A DNA stretch of 64,000 nt from Pseudomonadota bacterium (GCA_021845805.1 JAJZVD010000005.1:1-64000); one strand, 5' to 3'. Positions 51,482-60,872 are shown, counted from the first letter of the stretch. Numbers and translations are program-made. The notes: generated by a model not told the origin, from the letters alone.

Positions 51482-53743
51482 CTAGCGCAGCGCGGGCAGC
51501 ACGTCGGCGATATGCACCGGGAACCGGCTGGGCCGATAGCCGGTGGCGTGCCAGATGGCGTTGGCGATCGCGCCCACCGTGCCGGTGATCCCGATCTCGC
51601 CCACGCCCTTCACGCCCAGCGGGTTCACCACGGCGTCATCCTCGTGGATCATCAGCGCCACCATGTCATCCAGTGCGGGCACATCGGCCTGCACCGGCAC
51701 ATGATAGCCCGCCAGGTCGGCATTCATCAGCCGCCCGCTGCGCGGATCGTGCCGCGCCTCTTCGTGCAGGGCGAAGGAGATGCCCCAGATCATCCCGCCC
51801 AGAAGCTGGCTGCGGGCAAGCTTCGGGTTGATGATCCGGCCCGCGGCGAAGGCGCCGACCAGCCGCGTCACCCGCATCTGGCCCAGATCGGGGTCCACCT
51901 TCACCTCGGCGAAGACCGCGCCATGCGACATCAGGGCGTGCCCCTCGGCCGCCTTGGGGTTGCGCACGCCCCGGCCGCGTCCCTGCAACTGCGCCACCCC
52001 GGCGCGGGCGAGGATGTCGGCATAGGCCATGCTGCGGCTTTCGTCGTCGCGCCGGTAAAGCCTGCCGCCGCGGCCAAAGACACCGGCATTGTCGGCGCCG
52101 AACAGCGGCGATTCCGGGTCGGCCAGGGCCAGCGCGGCAAGCTGTGCCACCGCATCCTCGCCCGCGCTGTGCAGCGCCAGGCCCGCGGTCGCGGTATGGC
52201 CGGAGCCGCCCGCCACCCCGCCATCCGGCAGGTCCGACGAGCCGGACCGGAACTCGACGCGGTCGGCGTCGATTCCCAGCGCCTCGGCGGCGATCTGGGC
52301 CAGCGCCGTCCAGGCACCCTGCCCCATGTCGGCCCCCGCGGTTTCCACCAGCGCGCTGCCATCGGCGCGGATCGTGGCACGGGCATCGGCGGCGAACATC
52401 GGGCAGTGGAACACCGCGGTGCCCATGCCCCAGCCGGTCAGCAACCCGCCCGCGTCGCGCATCTGCCGCGGCGCCAGCGGGCGGCCCGCCCAGCCGAACC
52501 GCTTCGCGCCTTCGGCGTAGCATTCGCGCAGGGCCTTCGACGAGAACGGCTTGCCCGTAATCGGCTCTGTTTCGGCATAATTGGCCAGCCGGAACGCCAG
52601 CGGGTCCATCCCGCAAGCTTCCGCCGCCACGTCCAGCGCAACCTCCAGCGCGGCCGATCCCGAGGCCTCGCCGGGGGCGCGCATCGGGCCGGGGGTGCCG
52701 ATGTCCATCCGCACGGCGGAATGGGTGGTCAGGATCGCGGGGCTTTCGTAAAGCGGGCGCGAGGCCGCCGCCGCGGGTTCGATGAAGTCATCGAAGCTTG
52801 ACGTGGCCGCAACCGCATGGTGGTGCAGCGCGGTCAGCCGGCCTTCGGCATCCATCCCCATCCGCAGGGTCTGCCGGGTCTGGCCGCGGTGCCCCACGGG
52901 GCCGAACATCTGCGCCCGGGTCAGCGCCAGCTTCACCGGCCGCCCCAGCATGCGCGCGGCGAGGATGCCCAGGATCTGCGGGCCGTTCACGATGGCCTTC
53001 GACCCGAACCCCCCGCCCAGGAAGGGCGAGCGCAGCAGCACGTTTTCCGGCGGCACCCCGAAGAAGCCCGCGATGGTGCCCCGCGCCATCACCAGCGCCT
53101 GATTCGGCATGTCGAGCGTCAGGCGGTCGCCCTGCCACTCGGCCACTAGCGCGTGCGGCTCCATCGCGTTGTGATATTGCGGTGGCGTGTCGATCTCGGC
53201 CGTGATGCGCTGCGCCGCTGCGGCAAGACCGGCCTCGACGTCGCCATGGGCCACGCGGGCGGGGCCGCCGATGCCGACCGCCTGCGGCGCATAGGGCGCG
53301 CCCGTTTCCATCGTCACCCGCGCGGGTTCGGCCGCATAGCGCGGGGCCAGCAGGGCCGCACCCTCGGTCGCGGCCTCGAGCGTTTCGGCCACGACCAGCG
53401 CGATCGGCTGCCCGGCATAGCGCACGCGGTCATCCTGCAACACTTCGATGCGGAAGCCGAAGGGCAGCAGCTTTTCATCGGGGTCGCGCGCCAAGGGCGG
53501 GCGGTTCGCGGGCGTCAGCACCTCGACCACGCCGGGATGCGCGCGGGCCGCGGCCACATCCAGATGGGTGACGCGGCCGCGCGCGATGGTGGCGGTGGCG
53601 ACCACGGCATGAAGCATCCCGGCCGGGTGATTGTCTGCCGCGAAGGTGGCGGTGCCCGTCACCTTCTGGAATCCGTCGCGGCGACTCAGCGGCTGGCCGA
53701 CGGAAGACCCCATGCGGGGCGGAAAGGTCAGTGTGTCAGGCAT
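51482..53743 (-). CDS. paoC: molybdopterin-binding subunit of a PaoABC-type aldehyde oxidase
   Basis: The product has 753 residues. The xanthine-oxidase-family large subunit is recognisable: an N-terminal hammerhead (GQPLSRRDGFQKVTGTATFAAD), a Moco-site SPFLGGGFGSK near residue 240, and the C-terminal catalytic Glu region GVKGVGEIGITGTVGAIANAI. The expected reaction is oxidation of an aldehyde or aza-arene with water as oxygen donor. It follows the FAD and 2Fe-2S subunit genes in the order PaoA, PaoB, PaoC, with 8-nt and 4-nt overlaps. No dedicated maturation chaperone (PaoD/XdhC type) is visible in the window. Confidence 0.88.
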   Translation of the reverse strand: MPDTLTFPPRMGSSVGQPLSRRDGFQKVTGTATFAADNHPAGMLHAVVATATIARGRVTHLDVAAARAHPGVVEVLTPANRPPLARDPDEKLLPFGFRIEVLQDDRVRYAGQPIALVVAETLEAATEGAALLAPRYAAEPARVTMETGAPYAPQAVGIGGPARVAHGDVEAGLAAAAQRITAEIDTPPQYHNAMEPHALVAEWQGDRLTLDMPNQALVMARGTIAGFFGVPPENVLLRSPFLGGGFGSKAIVNGPQILGILAARMLGRPVKLALTRAQMFGPVGHRGQTRQTLRMGMDAEGRLTALHHHAVAATSSFDDFIEPAAAASRPLYESPAILTTHSAVRMDIGTPGPMRAPGEASGSAALEVALDVAAEACGMDPLAFRLANYAETEPITGKPFSSKALRECYAEGAKRFGWAGRPLAPRQMRDAGGLLTGWGMGTAVFHCPMFAADARATIRADGSALVETAGADMGQGAWTALAQIAAEALGIDADRVEFRSGSSDLPDGGVAGGSGHTATAGLALHSAGEDAVAQLAALALADPESPLFGADNAGVFGRGGRLYRRDDESRSMAYADILARAGVAQLQGRGRGVRNPKAAEGHALMSHGAVFAEVKVDPDLGQMRVTRLVGAFAAGRIINPKLARSQLLGGMIWGISFALHEEARHDPRSGRLMNADLAGYHVPVQADVPALDDMVALMIHEDDAVVNPLGVKGVGEIGITGTVGAIANAIWHATGYRPSRFPVHIADVLPALR

Positions 53744-54794
53744 GGGTCAGGCTTTCCTCGGTGGCGGCAAAGGGCGAGGCGGGCAGGGCGGGGATGCGGG
53801 CCGGGGTTCCGGCCGCCGCCAGCATCAGCGTCCGCACGATCAGGCGGCGGGCAAGTTCGATCTTCGCCTCGCCCCCGTTGGCGGGGCGGGCATCGGCCAG
53901 CGCGGCATGGGCGGCCGCCTCGAAGGCGTCGCGGCCAAGGGCCGCCCCGGCCAGCAGCGCCTCGGCGTCTGTCGCGCGCCAGGGCCGGGCGGCCACGCCA
54001 CCCAGCGCAAGCCGCGCCTCGCGGATGGTGCCGTCTTCCCAGCGCAGCATGGCGGCCACCGACACCAGCGCGAAGGCGTAGGACGTGCGCTCGCGCAGCT
54101 TCATGTAGCGCGCATGCTGGCGGAAGCCTGCGGCGGCCGGGGGCAGGCGGATCGCGGTGACCAGCTCACCCGGGGCCAGCGCGGTGTCCTGCGCGGGTGT
54201 CAGGCCGGGCAGATGGTGGAACGCGGTCACCGGCACCTCGCGCGCGCCAGCGGGCCCGGCGATTTCCACCACCGCATCCAGTGCGGCCAGCGGCACGCAG
54301 AAATCCGACGGATGGGTTGCGATGCAGGCGTCGGACCAGCCGAGGATCGCCATCCCCTCGTCCACCCCGCCCACCGCATCGCAGCCCGCGCCGGGGCTGC
54401 GGCGGTTGCAGGCGCTGGCCATATCCTGAAAGTAGCGGCAGCGGGTCTTCTGCATCAGATTGCCACCCACCGTGGCAGCATTGCGCAACTGCGCCGACGC
54501 GCCCGCAAGGATCGCCTCGGCCAGCGCCGGATAATCGCGCAGGATCCCGTCGTCGCGCGCCAGATCGCTGTTGCGCACCATCGCCCCGATCCGGGTCGCG
54601 CCATCGGGCAGCCGCTCGATCCGGTCCAGCCCGGGCAGCCGCGTCACGTCGACCAGAACGCCCGGCCGCGCCACGCCCAGCTTCATCAGATCAAGCAGGT
54701 TGGTCCCGGCGGCAAGGTAGGCGGCCCCGGGGGTGGCGCCAAGCACCAGCGCCTCGGCCAGCGTGGCGGGGCGGTGATAATCGAACCTGTTCAT
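53736..54794 (-). CDS. paoB: FAD subunit of a PaoABC-type aldehyde oxidase, with extra Fe-S site
   Basis: The product has 352 residues. The FAD-binding segment is AAGTNLLDLMKLG and NAATVGGNLMQ. An insertion with Cys119, Cys129, Cys138 and Cys157 (TRCRYF, SACNRR, GAGCDA, SDACIATHPSD) matches the additional 4Fe-4S cluster known in E. coli PaoB and absent in ordinary CoxM/XdhB. ATG 54792-54794 is chosen because MNRFDYHRP is the common start. It transfers electrons from the Moco and 2Fe-2S subunits. The gene overlaps both neighbours. Confidence 0.88.
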   Translation of the reverse strand: MNRFDYHRPATLAEALVLGATPGAAYLAAGTNLLDLMKLGVARPGVLVDVTRLPGLDRIERLPDGATRIGAMVRNSDLARDDGILRDYPALAEAILAGASAQLRNAATVGGNLMQKTRCRYFQDMASACNRRSPGAGCDAVGGVDEGMAILGWSDACIATHPSDFCVPLAALDAVVEIAGPAGAREVPVTAFHHLPGLTPAQDTALAPGELVTAIRLPPAAAGFRQHARYMKLRERTSYAFALVSVAAMLRWEDGTIREARLALGGVAARPWRATDAEALLAGAALGRDAFEAAAHAALADARPANGGEAKIELARRLIVRTLMLAAAGTPARIPALPASPFAATEESLTHA

Positions 54795-55285
54795 GCGGTT
54801 TTCCTTTCCTCGGCGGTGCGCGCGGCCTGCGCGGCCAGCACCGCCTCGACGATTCCGTGGTAGGCGCCGCAGCGGCAGATGTTGCCGCTCATGCCTTCGC
54901 GGATGCGCTCGGGGTCGGTGCCCGCCTCGCCCTCGGCGATCAGGCCCACGGCCGAGACGATCTGCCCCGGCGTGCAGAAGCCGCACTGGAACGCGTCATG
55001 TTCGATGAAGGCGGCCTGCACCGGGTGCAGGGTTTCGCCGCGGGCCAGGCCCTCGACGGTCGTCACCGCGGCGCCATCGACGCTGAGCGCCAGCGTCAGG
55101 CAGGAATTCACCCGACGGCCATCCACCAGCACGGTGCAGGCACCGCACTGGCCGCGGTCGCAGCCCTTCTTGGCGCCGGTCAGGTGAAGCCGCTCGCGCA
55201 GCAGGTCAAGCAGGGTCACCCGGGGGTCATCCAGGCGCAGGCTTTGCGCCGTGCCGTTGATCGTCAGGGTCAGAGGGTAGGTCAT
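54791..55285 (-). CDS. paoA: 2Fe-2S subunit of a PaoABC-type aldehyde oxidase
   Basis: The product has 164 residues. N-terminal plant-type ferredoxin domain with Cys in CDRGQCGACTVLVDG and VNSC, then a helical domain with CGFCTPGQ and ICRCGAYHG, giving two 2Fe-2S clusters. ATG 55283-55285 starts just before the first beta strand (TYPLTLTINGTAQ). E. coli PaoA has a Tat leader; here no twin-Arg plus hydrophobic leader is seen even if the open frame is followed upstream to 55360, so the enzyme is likely cytoplasmic. It is the first gene of the operon, with the TetR operator about 155 nt upstream. Confidence 0.9.
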   Translation of the reverse strand: MTYPLTLTINGTAQSLRLDDPRVTLLDLLRERLHLTGAKKGCDRGQCGACTVLVDGRRVNSCLTLALSVDGAAVTTVEGLARGETLHPVQAAFIEHDAFQCGFCTPGQIVSAVGLIAEGEAGTDPERIREGMSGNICRCGAYHGIVEAVLAAQAARTAEERKTA

Positions 55286-55439
55286 GAAGGCTCCCATCGC
55301 TCCAGGGGGTGGACCTGCGCGGGCCGCCATGCGACGACGGGGGCAGGCCAGTGGCAGCAAGGGCGACCGGCCGGGGGTCGGGCGCCTTGGTTCTGGCTGA
55401 GGTTGAAACGGCTCCCGTTCACGGGGCTGTCCATGTTAT

Positions 55440-55456
55440 ACGGAGGATGCCTCCGT
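55440..55456. promoter_or_regulatory. candidate TetR operator between paoA and the regulator
   Basis: A perfect 7+3+7 palindrome, ACGGAGG (55440-55446), ATG, CCTCCGT (55450-55456), flanked by AT-rich TTAT and TTAT. This size and symmetry are usual for TetR operators. The central ATG is in frame with the regulator but is part of the palindrome, so it is unlikely to be the start codon. Confidence 0.7.
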
Positions 55457-55488
55457 TTATCAAGAGGCGAGGTGCGCTGAAGGCGAAG

Positions 55489-56079
55489 ATGGTGCAGGAC
55501 GCGGAAAAGCCAAGCCGGAAACCCCGCGCGGATTCCATCCGGAACCGCGAATTGCTGCTGGAGGCGGCCAAGGCCGTGTTCAGCGCGGGCGGGTCCGGCG
55601 CCAGCCTCGAGGCCGTGGCGCGCGCCGCCGGTGTCGGGATCGGCACGCTTTACCGCCACTTCCCCACCCGCGACGCGCTGTTCGAGGCCGTCTACCGGCG
55701 CGAGGTGGAACAGCTGTCGGACCTGGCGGTGACGCTTGCCGCCACCACCCCGCCCGAAGAGGCGCTGCGGCGCTGGCTGCAGGCGACGGTGGAACTGGCG
55801 GCGACCAAGAAGGGGATGCTGGCCGCGCTGGAACTGGCGGCCGAGGGGCGGGCCGAGCTTTACGCCTATTCCTCGGACCGGATGCAGGCTGCGGCAGGAA
55901 CGCTGGTGGCGCGCGCCCGCGCCGCCGGTGCAATCCGCGCCGACCTGAGCGCCGAAGAGATGCTGCGCGCCGTCCTTGGCCTTGTGGGCGCCTGGTACCG
56001 CAGCGGCACGCCCGGCTGGCAGGACACGGTGCGGCGGCTGGTCGACGTGTTCGTGGACGGGATGCGGGCGGGGGCGTGA
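55489..56079 (+). CDS. TetR-family transcriptional regulator
   Basis: The product has 196 residues from ATG 55489, a normal TetR length. Helix-turn-helix: RNRELLLEAAKAVFSAGGSGASLEAVARAAGVGIGTLYRHFPTRDALFEAVY. The C-terminal ligand domain ends in a helix with LVGAWYRSGTPGW. Upstream in-frame starts, including the ATG at 55447 inside a palindrome, would translate the probable operator and are rejected. It is divergent from the paoABC operon and probably represses it and itself until an aldehyde or aromatic ligand binds. Confidence 0.88.
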   Translation: MVQDAEKPSRKPRADSIRNRELLLEAAKAVFSAGGSGASLEAVARAAGVGIGTLYRHFPTRDALFEAVYRREVEQLSDLAVTLAATTPPEEALRRWLQATVELAATKKGMLAALELAAEGRAELYAYSSDRMQAAAGTLVARARAAGAIRADLSAEEMLRAVLGLVGAWYRSGTPGWQDTVRRLVDVFVDGMRAGA

Positions 56080-56131
56080 ACCCGTGCGCCGCGGCGCAAT
56101 CCACCGATCCTTCAGGGGTTTGGAGGAGAGG

Positions 56132-56207
56132 TGGTGCCGGTGAAGGGACTCGAACCCCCGACCCCATCATTACGAATGACGTGCTCTACCAGCTGAGCTA
56201 CACCGGC
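56132..56207 (-). tRNA. tRNA-Thr (anticodon CGT)
   Basis: A full cloverleaf of 76 nt on the minus strand, CCA included. The acceptor arm GCCGGTG pairs with CACCGGC, the D-arm contains AGCTCAGCTGGTAGAGC, the anticodon loop is TTCGTAA (anticodon CGT, reading ACG) and the T-arm contains GGTTCGAGTCC. The 3' CCA is encoded. It lies between the TetR gene and the HemY-like gene, both outside its ends. Confidence 0.95.
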
Positions 56208-56252
56208 TCTGGTGGCGGGGCTGATAGCATCATCCTTTGGGGGTGTGTAGCC

Positions 56253-57662
56253 CTAATTTGCACCTTCCTGCGCGGGGTCCCGGCCCGGGGCGGGGTCGCC
56301 GACAATCAGGGGAAGCATCTCGCTTCCGGGGGGCGTGGCGGGGGCGGGGGGTTCGCGCCAGGTGAGCGAATCGAAGCTGCCGCACTGGTCGCAGACGGCG
56401 GCCCAGGTGCCGTGGACCGTGTTGCAGCTGTCGCAGACCCATTGCGGCCCGCGCGAGGCGGTCAGCGCCCGTGCAAGCCAGCCGCGCACCACGGCGTCGG
56501 GCGAGCCTTCGCCGCGCTCGATCGCGGCCATGATGGCCATCACCCGCGCGGTGGGGTGGCGATCTGGCAGGTCGCCCAGCGCCTTGCGGGCCGCGGCGTA
56601 ATCCTGTGCGGTCAGGTTCAGCTCGGCGATCAGCAGCTTCGTTTCCTCGTCCGCGGGGCGGATGTCGGTCAGGAAGCGGAAGCGGGTGATGCGTTCGCCG
56701 GGGGTTTCGGCCGGCGCGATGTCGGCGAAGGCGGCGGCAAGGTCGGGGTGCGGCTGCGATTCCCAGGCCTTGCGCAGAACGCGCGCGGCGTGGCGGCCGT
56801 CGCCCGCGGCGATGTAGGCGCGCGCGGCCATCGCGGCGGCGGGCACCAGATCGGGCGACTGGCGATTCGCCGCAACCGCGGCGTCACGCGCCTCGGCCGA
56901 CTTGCCCGCGGCCAGAAGGTCGCGCGCCTCCTGCAGGGCCAGCACGGCATCGCGGCGGCGGTGCACGTCGCGCGGCAGGGCGCCCGATTGCCGCTTGGCC
57001 GCCAGCGTCACCCGCGCGCCCTTCCAGTCGCCCGCACCCGCCTGCAGCTTCAGCAGCATGTCCTGCACCTCTTCGTGCCGGGGCTTCAGCGCAAAGGCCT
57101 TTTCCGCCAGCTTCAGCGCGGTGTCGGTGTCGCCCTCGGCCAGTTTCTGCTTCAGGATCCCGCGCACCCCCACGAAGCGGGTGCGTTCGTCCGACAGCAG
57201 GCGCTTGTAGGCCTCGGTCGCGCGGCCGGTTTCGCCCGCCATCTCGGCGGCCTGGGCGGCGACCAGCGTGGTCAGGTGGGGGCGGCGCAGATAGCGTTCG
57301 GCCTTGCCCGCGCGCTGCAGCGCCACGCGCCCTTCGCCCGAGGCCAGCGCCATCAGGCTTTCGGAAAGCGCCTCGAAGCCCTTGCGTTCGCGGCTGCGGT
57401 CGAAGGCGCGGGTCAGCGCGGTCTCGTCGCCGTTGAAGAACCGCACCAGCGCCACCAGAATGCCGACCAGCCGGAACAGAAGCCAGATCGCGGCTAGCAG
57501 CAGGACCCCGGCGATGAGTGCCTGCACCGGGCCCAGCGTCACTTCCCAGCCCTGCAGCGCGATGCGCAGGTCGCCCCCGGTCTGCAACAGGTAGCCGGTG
57601 GCGATGGTCAGCACGGCCACCAGCACCACGAACATGAGGATCTTCAGCAGAGACCAGATCAT
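56253..57662 (-). CDS. HemY-like TPR protein
   Basis: The product has 469 residues. Two N-terminal membrane segments (about 5-25 and 45-65) match the HemY_N domain. A long helical region with TPR-like repeats follows (for example AYKRLLSDERTRFVGVRGILKQKLAEGD). The C-terminus has a zinc-ribbon-like pair, Cys410-x2-Cys413 and Cys424-x2-Cys427 (CDSCNTVHGTWAAVCDQC), and a Pro-rich tail. HemY proteins are encoded next to hem genes; their precise role in tetrapyrrole synthesis is not settled. It is the third gene after hemD and the Mic60-like gene. Confidence 0.85.
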   Translation of the reverse strand: MIWSLLKILMFVVLVAVLTIATGYLLQTGGDLRIALQGWEVTLGPVQALIAGVLLLAAIWLLFRLVGILVALVRFFNGDETALTRAFDRSRERKGFEALSESLMALASGEGRVALQRAGKAERYLRRPHLTTLVAAQAAEMAGETGRATEAYKRLLSDERTRFVGVRGILKQKLAEGDTDTALKLAEKAFALKPRHEEVQDMLLKLQAGAGDWKGARVTLAAKRQSGALPRDVHRRRDAVLALQEARDLLAAGKSAEARDAAVAANRQSPDLVPAAAMAARAYIAAGDGRHAARVLRKAWESQPHPDLAAAFADIAPAETPGERITRFRFLTDIRPADEETKLLIAELNLTAQDYAAARKALGDLPDRHPTARVMAIMAAIERGEGSPDAVVRGWLARALTASRGPQWVCDSCNTVHGTWAAVCDQCGSFDSLTWREPPAPATPPGSEMLPLIVGDPAPGRDPAQEGAN

Positions 57663-57673
57663 CGCCGTCTCTC

Positions 57674-58912
57674 CTATTTCCCGGCCAGCGATTGGGCCAT
57701 CGCATCGGCCGCAGCCAAGGCGGCCGCCCGCCGGTCGGCGCCGTCCAGCCAGTCGGCCATCGCGGTCCGGCCCGCCTCGGGCAGCGCGCCGATTTCGGTC
57801 AGCGCGGCGGGCAGGTCGGCCCGGCGCAGCGCGGCCTCGGCGCGCGAGAGCACGGCATCGGGGTCGCTTCCCTCGCGCGGGGTCAGCGAGCGCAGGCCGG
57901 TCTGGGTGCGCAGGAAGGCGCCGACGCGCGCCCAGAGCCCCGTCCCCATGGTGGCCTTGACCGAGGCCGCAAGCCCCGCGCGCGCGGCGGAGGGGAAGGT
58001 CGCCTGCAATTCGGCCAGCGTCGGCACACCCTTGGCGGCCGCGGCGGCCAGCGCGGCGGGCGGGGTCACCCCCTGCGCCGTCAGGTCGGCCAGGGCGGGG
58101 GCAAAGCTGCCGCCCACGTCAAGCGCGGTCTGCACCCGGGTCAGCGCGGCGCGTTCCAGCGCGGCGCGGGCGATCGCCTCGGCATCGGCCTTGAACGCGG
58201 TGGCCTGCTGGGCGGCGGCGTCGATGCGGGCATTGGCCTTGGCGGCGACATCCGCGATCTGCTGGGCCAGTTGCGCGTTCTGCTGCTTCTGCGCCTCGAG
58301 CGCCGATTGCAGTGCGGCCAGCACGTCGGGTGCCACCGCGCGCCCGTCGGCCGCCGGGGCCCCGGCAGGCGCCCCGGCCGCGATGCGCGCGGTCAGGTCA
58401 TCGACCGCCTTTTGCAGGGCATCGGTGCGGGCGGTCAGGTCGTCACGCAGGCTGGCCAGTGCGGCGGTCTGGTCGCGCGCCGCGGCATCAAGCCTTGCAG
58501 GCAGCGCATCGGCGGCGGCCACCCTGGCCGACAGGGCGGAAAGCGCCTGCTGCACCTGGGCCACGGCGGCGGCCTGCGCCTTGGCGGCGGCGGCGTCGGC
58601 ATCCAGCCGCTGTGCGAGGGCGGCGGGGTCGGCCGCCGTCGGGGTCAGCGGCCAGCCGGGGGTCTGCAGGTTCTTGGCCGCGACAAAGCCGATGGCCGCG
58701 GCCAGAGCCCCGCCCAGCAGCAGGGGGGCCACCCCGGCCCCGCCGCGGCGACGGGCCGGTGCGGGGGCCGACCTTGGCGGGGGCGCGGGCTCTGGTTCCG
58801 GCTCTGGCCTGGGGTCGGGATCGACGGGCGCCGGGATCGGGTCTGCCTCGCGGATCGGCGCGTCCGGCGCGGCGGCGGTATCCGGATCCAGAGGCTTGTC
58901 GTTCTCGGCCAT
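57674..58912 (-). CDS. Mic60/mitofilin-like inner-membrane protein
   Basis: The product has 412 residues. An acidic Pro-rich N-terminus (about 50 residues) is followed by a basic stretch and one membrane helix at about 60-79. An Ala-rich coiled coil follows (about 95-260), then a C-terminal helical domain (ARAGLAASVKATMGTGLWARVGAFL). This is the domain order of alphaproteobacterial Mic60 homologues, which are typically encoded beside hemY-like genes and shape intracytoplasmic membranes. It lies between hemD and the HemY-like gene on one strand. Identification rests on architecture and position more than on sequence motifs. Confidence 0.72.
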   Translation of the reverse strand: MAENDKPLDPDTAAAPDAPIREADPIPAPVDPDPRPEPEPEPAPPPRSAPAPARRRGGAGVAPLLLGGALAAAIGFVAAKNLQTPGWPLTPTAADPAALAQRLDADAAAAKAQAAAVAQVQQALSALSARVAAADALPARLDAAARDQTAALASLRDDLTARTDALQKAVDDLTARIAAGAPAGAPAADGRAVAPDVLAALQSALEAQKQQNAQLAQQIADVAAKANARIDAAAQQATAFKADAEAIARAALERAALTRVQTALDVGGSFAPALADLTAQGVTPPAALAAAAAKGVPTLAELQATFPSAARAGLAASVKATMGTGLWARVGAFLRTQTGLRSLTPREGSDPDAVLSRAEAALRRADLPAALTEIGALPEAGRTAMADWLDGADRRAAALAAADAMAQSLAGK

Positions 58913-58987
58913 CGGCGGTGTTCCTCGGGTTGCGCGGGCGCGGGCGCCCTGCCATCGGCGAAGCTTAGACCGCGGTCGCCCGCCGCT

Positions 58988-59704
58988 TCAAGCCGAAGGG
59001 TCTGCGGCAAGTCGCTCGGCCACCGCGTCCAGCACCGCGTCGGCGTCCGGCCGCCGGGCAACGCAGAGGCGCGCCGCGTCCCAGCCTGCCAGCGGTTCGG
59101 CGGCGGCGGGGCTGATCGCCACCAGATCAAGCGGGGCCAGGGGCGACCCCGCCTCGGCCCGGAACAGCGCGGCGCTGCGGGGCGAAAAGAGCGGCACGAT
59201 CACCCGGTCCCGCCCGCCCAGCGCGGCCCGGGCCGCCGGGGCCAGCGGCAGCGCCTGCTGACGGTAGACGGGACGGACCCGCAAGGCGATTCCCGCCGCG
59301 GCCAGATCGCCCGGCAGATCGCCGCGCACATGATCGCCGGCAAGATGCAGCAGCGGGCCGCGCGCCCCCTCTGCCACGATCAGCCGGGCCAGCGCCGCGG
59401 CATCGCCCGCGGCGGATCGCGCCGCAAGCCCCGCCGCGCGGGCTGCGGCGGCCGTCCGGTCGCCCACGCACCAGGCGGGCAGATCGCGCCGCGCACTGTG
59501 GCGGGCAAAGGCATCCACCGCGTTTTCCGAGGTGAACACAAGGCCCTGCACCCCGTCGAGCGGGATCGGCGCGTCATCCTCGACAATCTCCAGCACCGGC
59601 GCGACCAGCACCCGCAGCCGGTCGCCGAACCGCGCGATGGCGGCGGCGGCGATGCGGGCCGAGGCCGCGGCGGGCCGGGTCAGAAGAAGGATCGGAATGG
59701 ACAT
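58988..59704 (-). CDS. hemD: uroporphyrinogen-III synthase
   Basis: The product has 238 residues, normal for HemD. The fold repeats two alpha/beta lobes with weak conservation; visible family features are [10 protein letters not shown] near the N-terminus, [12 protein letters not shown] and the segment [16 protein letters not shown] in the second lobe. It cyclises hydroxymethylbilane with inversion of ring D. hemC is not next to it in this window. The gene is divergent from tsaD, with 70 nt between the starts, and is probably cotranscribed with the Mic60-like and HemY-like genes. Confidence 0.88.
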   Translation of the reverse strand: MSIPILLLTRPAAASARIAAAAIARFGDRLRVLVAPVLEIVEDDAPIPLDGVQGLVFTSENAVDAFARHSARRDLPAWCVGDRTAAAARAAGLAARSAAGDAAALARLIVAEGARGPLLHLAGDHVRGDLPGDLAAAGIALRVRPVYRQQALPLAPAARAALGGRDRVIVPLFSPRSAALFRAEAGSPLAPLDLVAISPAAAEPLAGWDAARLCVARRPDADAVLDAVAERLAADPSA

Positions 59705-59731
59705 CTTCCCTGGAAGGATTGTCTGGGGGAT

Positions 59732-59758
59732 GGGTCGGTGTTACCTCCGATCCGACCC
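59732..59758. promoter_or_regulatory. inverted repeat in the hemD/tsaD divergent promoter
   Basis: GGGTCGG (59732-59738) and CCGACCC (59752-59758) form a perfect 7-bp inverted repeat with 13-bp spacing in the 70-bp gap between the two start codons. It could be an operator or an RNA hairpin in the tsaD leader. No regulator can be named. Confidence 0.3.
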
Positions 59759-59774
59759 TCGGGCAACCGGACCC

Positions 59775-60872
59775 ATGCAACAGACGCTGACCGTTCTTGG
59801 CCTTGAAAGCAGCTGCGACGATACCGCCGCGGCGCTGGTGCGGCATGTTCCGGGGCAGACGCCGGAGATCCTGTCCTCGGTCGTGGCGGGGCAGACGGCG
59901 TTGCACGCCCCCTATGGCGGCGTGGTGCCCGAGATCGCGGCCCGCGCCCATGCCGAAAAGCTGGACCTCTGCGTGGAAGAGGCACTGGCCGGGGCGGGGC
60001 TGACACTGGCGCAGGTGGATGCGGTGGCGGTGACGGCAGGGCCGGGGCTGATCGGCGGCGTCCTGTCGGGCGTGATGTGCGCCAAGGGGCTGGCGGTGGG
60101 GGCGGGGCTGCCGCTGGTGGGGGTGAACCACCTGGCGGGCCACGCGCTGACCCCGCGGCTGACCGACGGGCTGGCCTTTCCCTATCTGATGCTGCTGGTC
60201 TCGGGCGGGCATTGCCAGTTCCTGATCGCGGCCGGACCCGAGACCTTCACCCGCATCGGCGGCACCATCGACGATGCGCCGGGCGAGGCTTTCGACAAGA
60301 CGGCGAAGATCCTGGGCCTGCCGCAGCCCGGCGGCCCGGCGGTCGAGGCCGAAGCCGCGCAAGGCAACCCCCGCCGCTTCGACCTGCCGCGCCCGCTGCT
60401 GGACCGGCCGGGGTGCGACATGTCCTTTTCCGGGCTGAAGACCGCGGTGCTCAGGGCGCGCGACGGGCTGGTGGCGGCGCAGGGCGGCATCACCCGCGCC
60501 GACCGGGCCGATCTGTGCGCCGGGTTCCAGGCGGCGGTGGCGGCGGTGCTGGCGGCAAAGTCGCGCCGCGCGATCCGGGCCTATCTGGCGCTTGCACCCG
60601 CCACGCCCATGCTGGCGGTGGCAGGCGGGGTCGCCGCGAACCGGGCGATCCGCGCGGCGCTGGAAGGCGTGGCGGCCGAGGCGGGGGTGGGCTTCGTGGC
60701 GCCGCCGCTGCGGCTTTGCACCGACAACGCGGCGATGATCGCCTGGGCCGGGATCGAGCGGTTGCGGCTGGGCCATCGTGACGGGATGGACCTGGGCGCG
60801 CGGCCGCGCTGGCCGCTGGATGCGGCAAGCCCGGCAATGCTGGGGTCTGGCAAGAAGGGCGCCAAGGCATGA
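59775..60872 (+). CDS. tsaD: tRNA N6-adenosine threonylcarbamoyltransferase
   Basis: The product has 365 residues from ATG 59775. Family motifs: [15 protein letters not shown] at the N-terminus, metal ligands His in [19 protein letters not shown], and near the C-terminus [12 protein letters not shown] and [12 protein letters not shown]. The enzyme transfers threonylcarbamoyl to A37 of tRNAs reading ANN codons, together with TsaB and TsaE. It overlaps gpsA by 4 nt. A longer open frame upstream runs through the hemD promoter and is not used. Confidence 0.95.
   Translation: MQQTLTVLGLESSCDDTAAALVRHVPGQTPEILSSVVAGQTALHAPYGGVVPEIAARAHAEKLDLCVEEALAGAGLTLAQVDAVAVTAGPGLIGGVLSGVMCAKGLAVGAGLPLVGVNHLAGHALTPRLTDGLAFPYLMLLVSGGHCQFLIAAGPETFTRIGGTIDDAPGEAFDKTAKILGLPQPGGPAVEAEAAQGNPRRFDLPRPLLDRPGCDMSFSGLKTAVLRARDGLVAAQGGITRADRADLCAGFQAAVAAVLAAKSRRAIRAYLALAPATPMLAVAGGVAANRAIRAALEGVAAEAGVGFVAPPLRLCTDNAAMIAWAGIERLRLGHRDGMDLGARPRWPLDAASPAMLGSGKKGAKA

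Noticed and set aside
57692-59806. A 704-codon open frame on the plus strand opposite the Mic60-like and hemD genes
   Set aside because: Gly/Arg-rich shadow of an Ala-rich coiled-coil gene; no start context and no recognisable domain.
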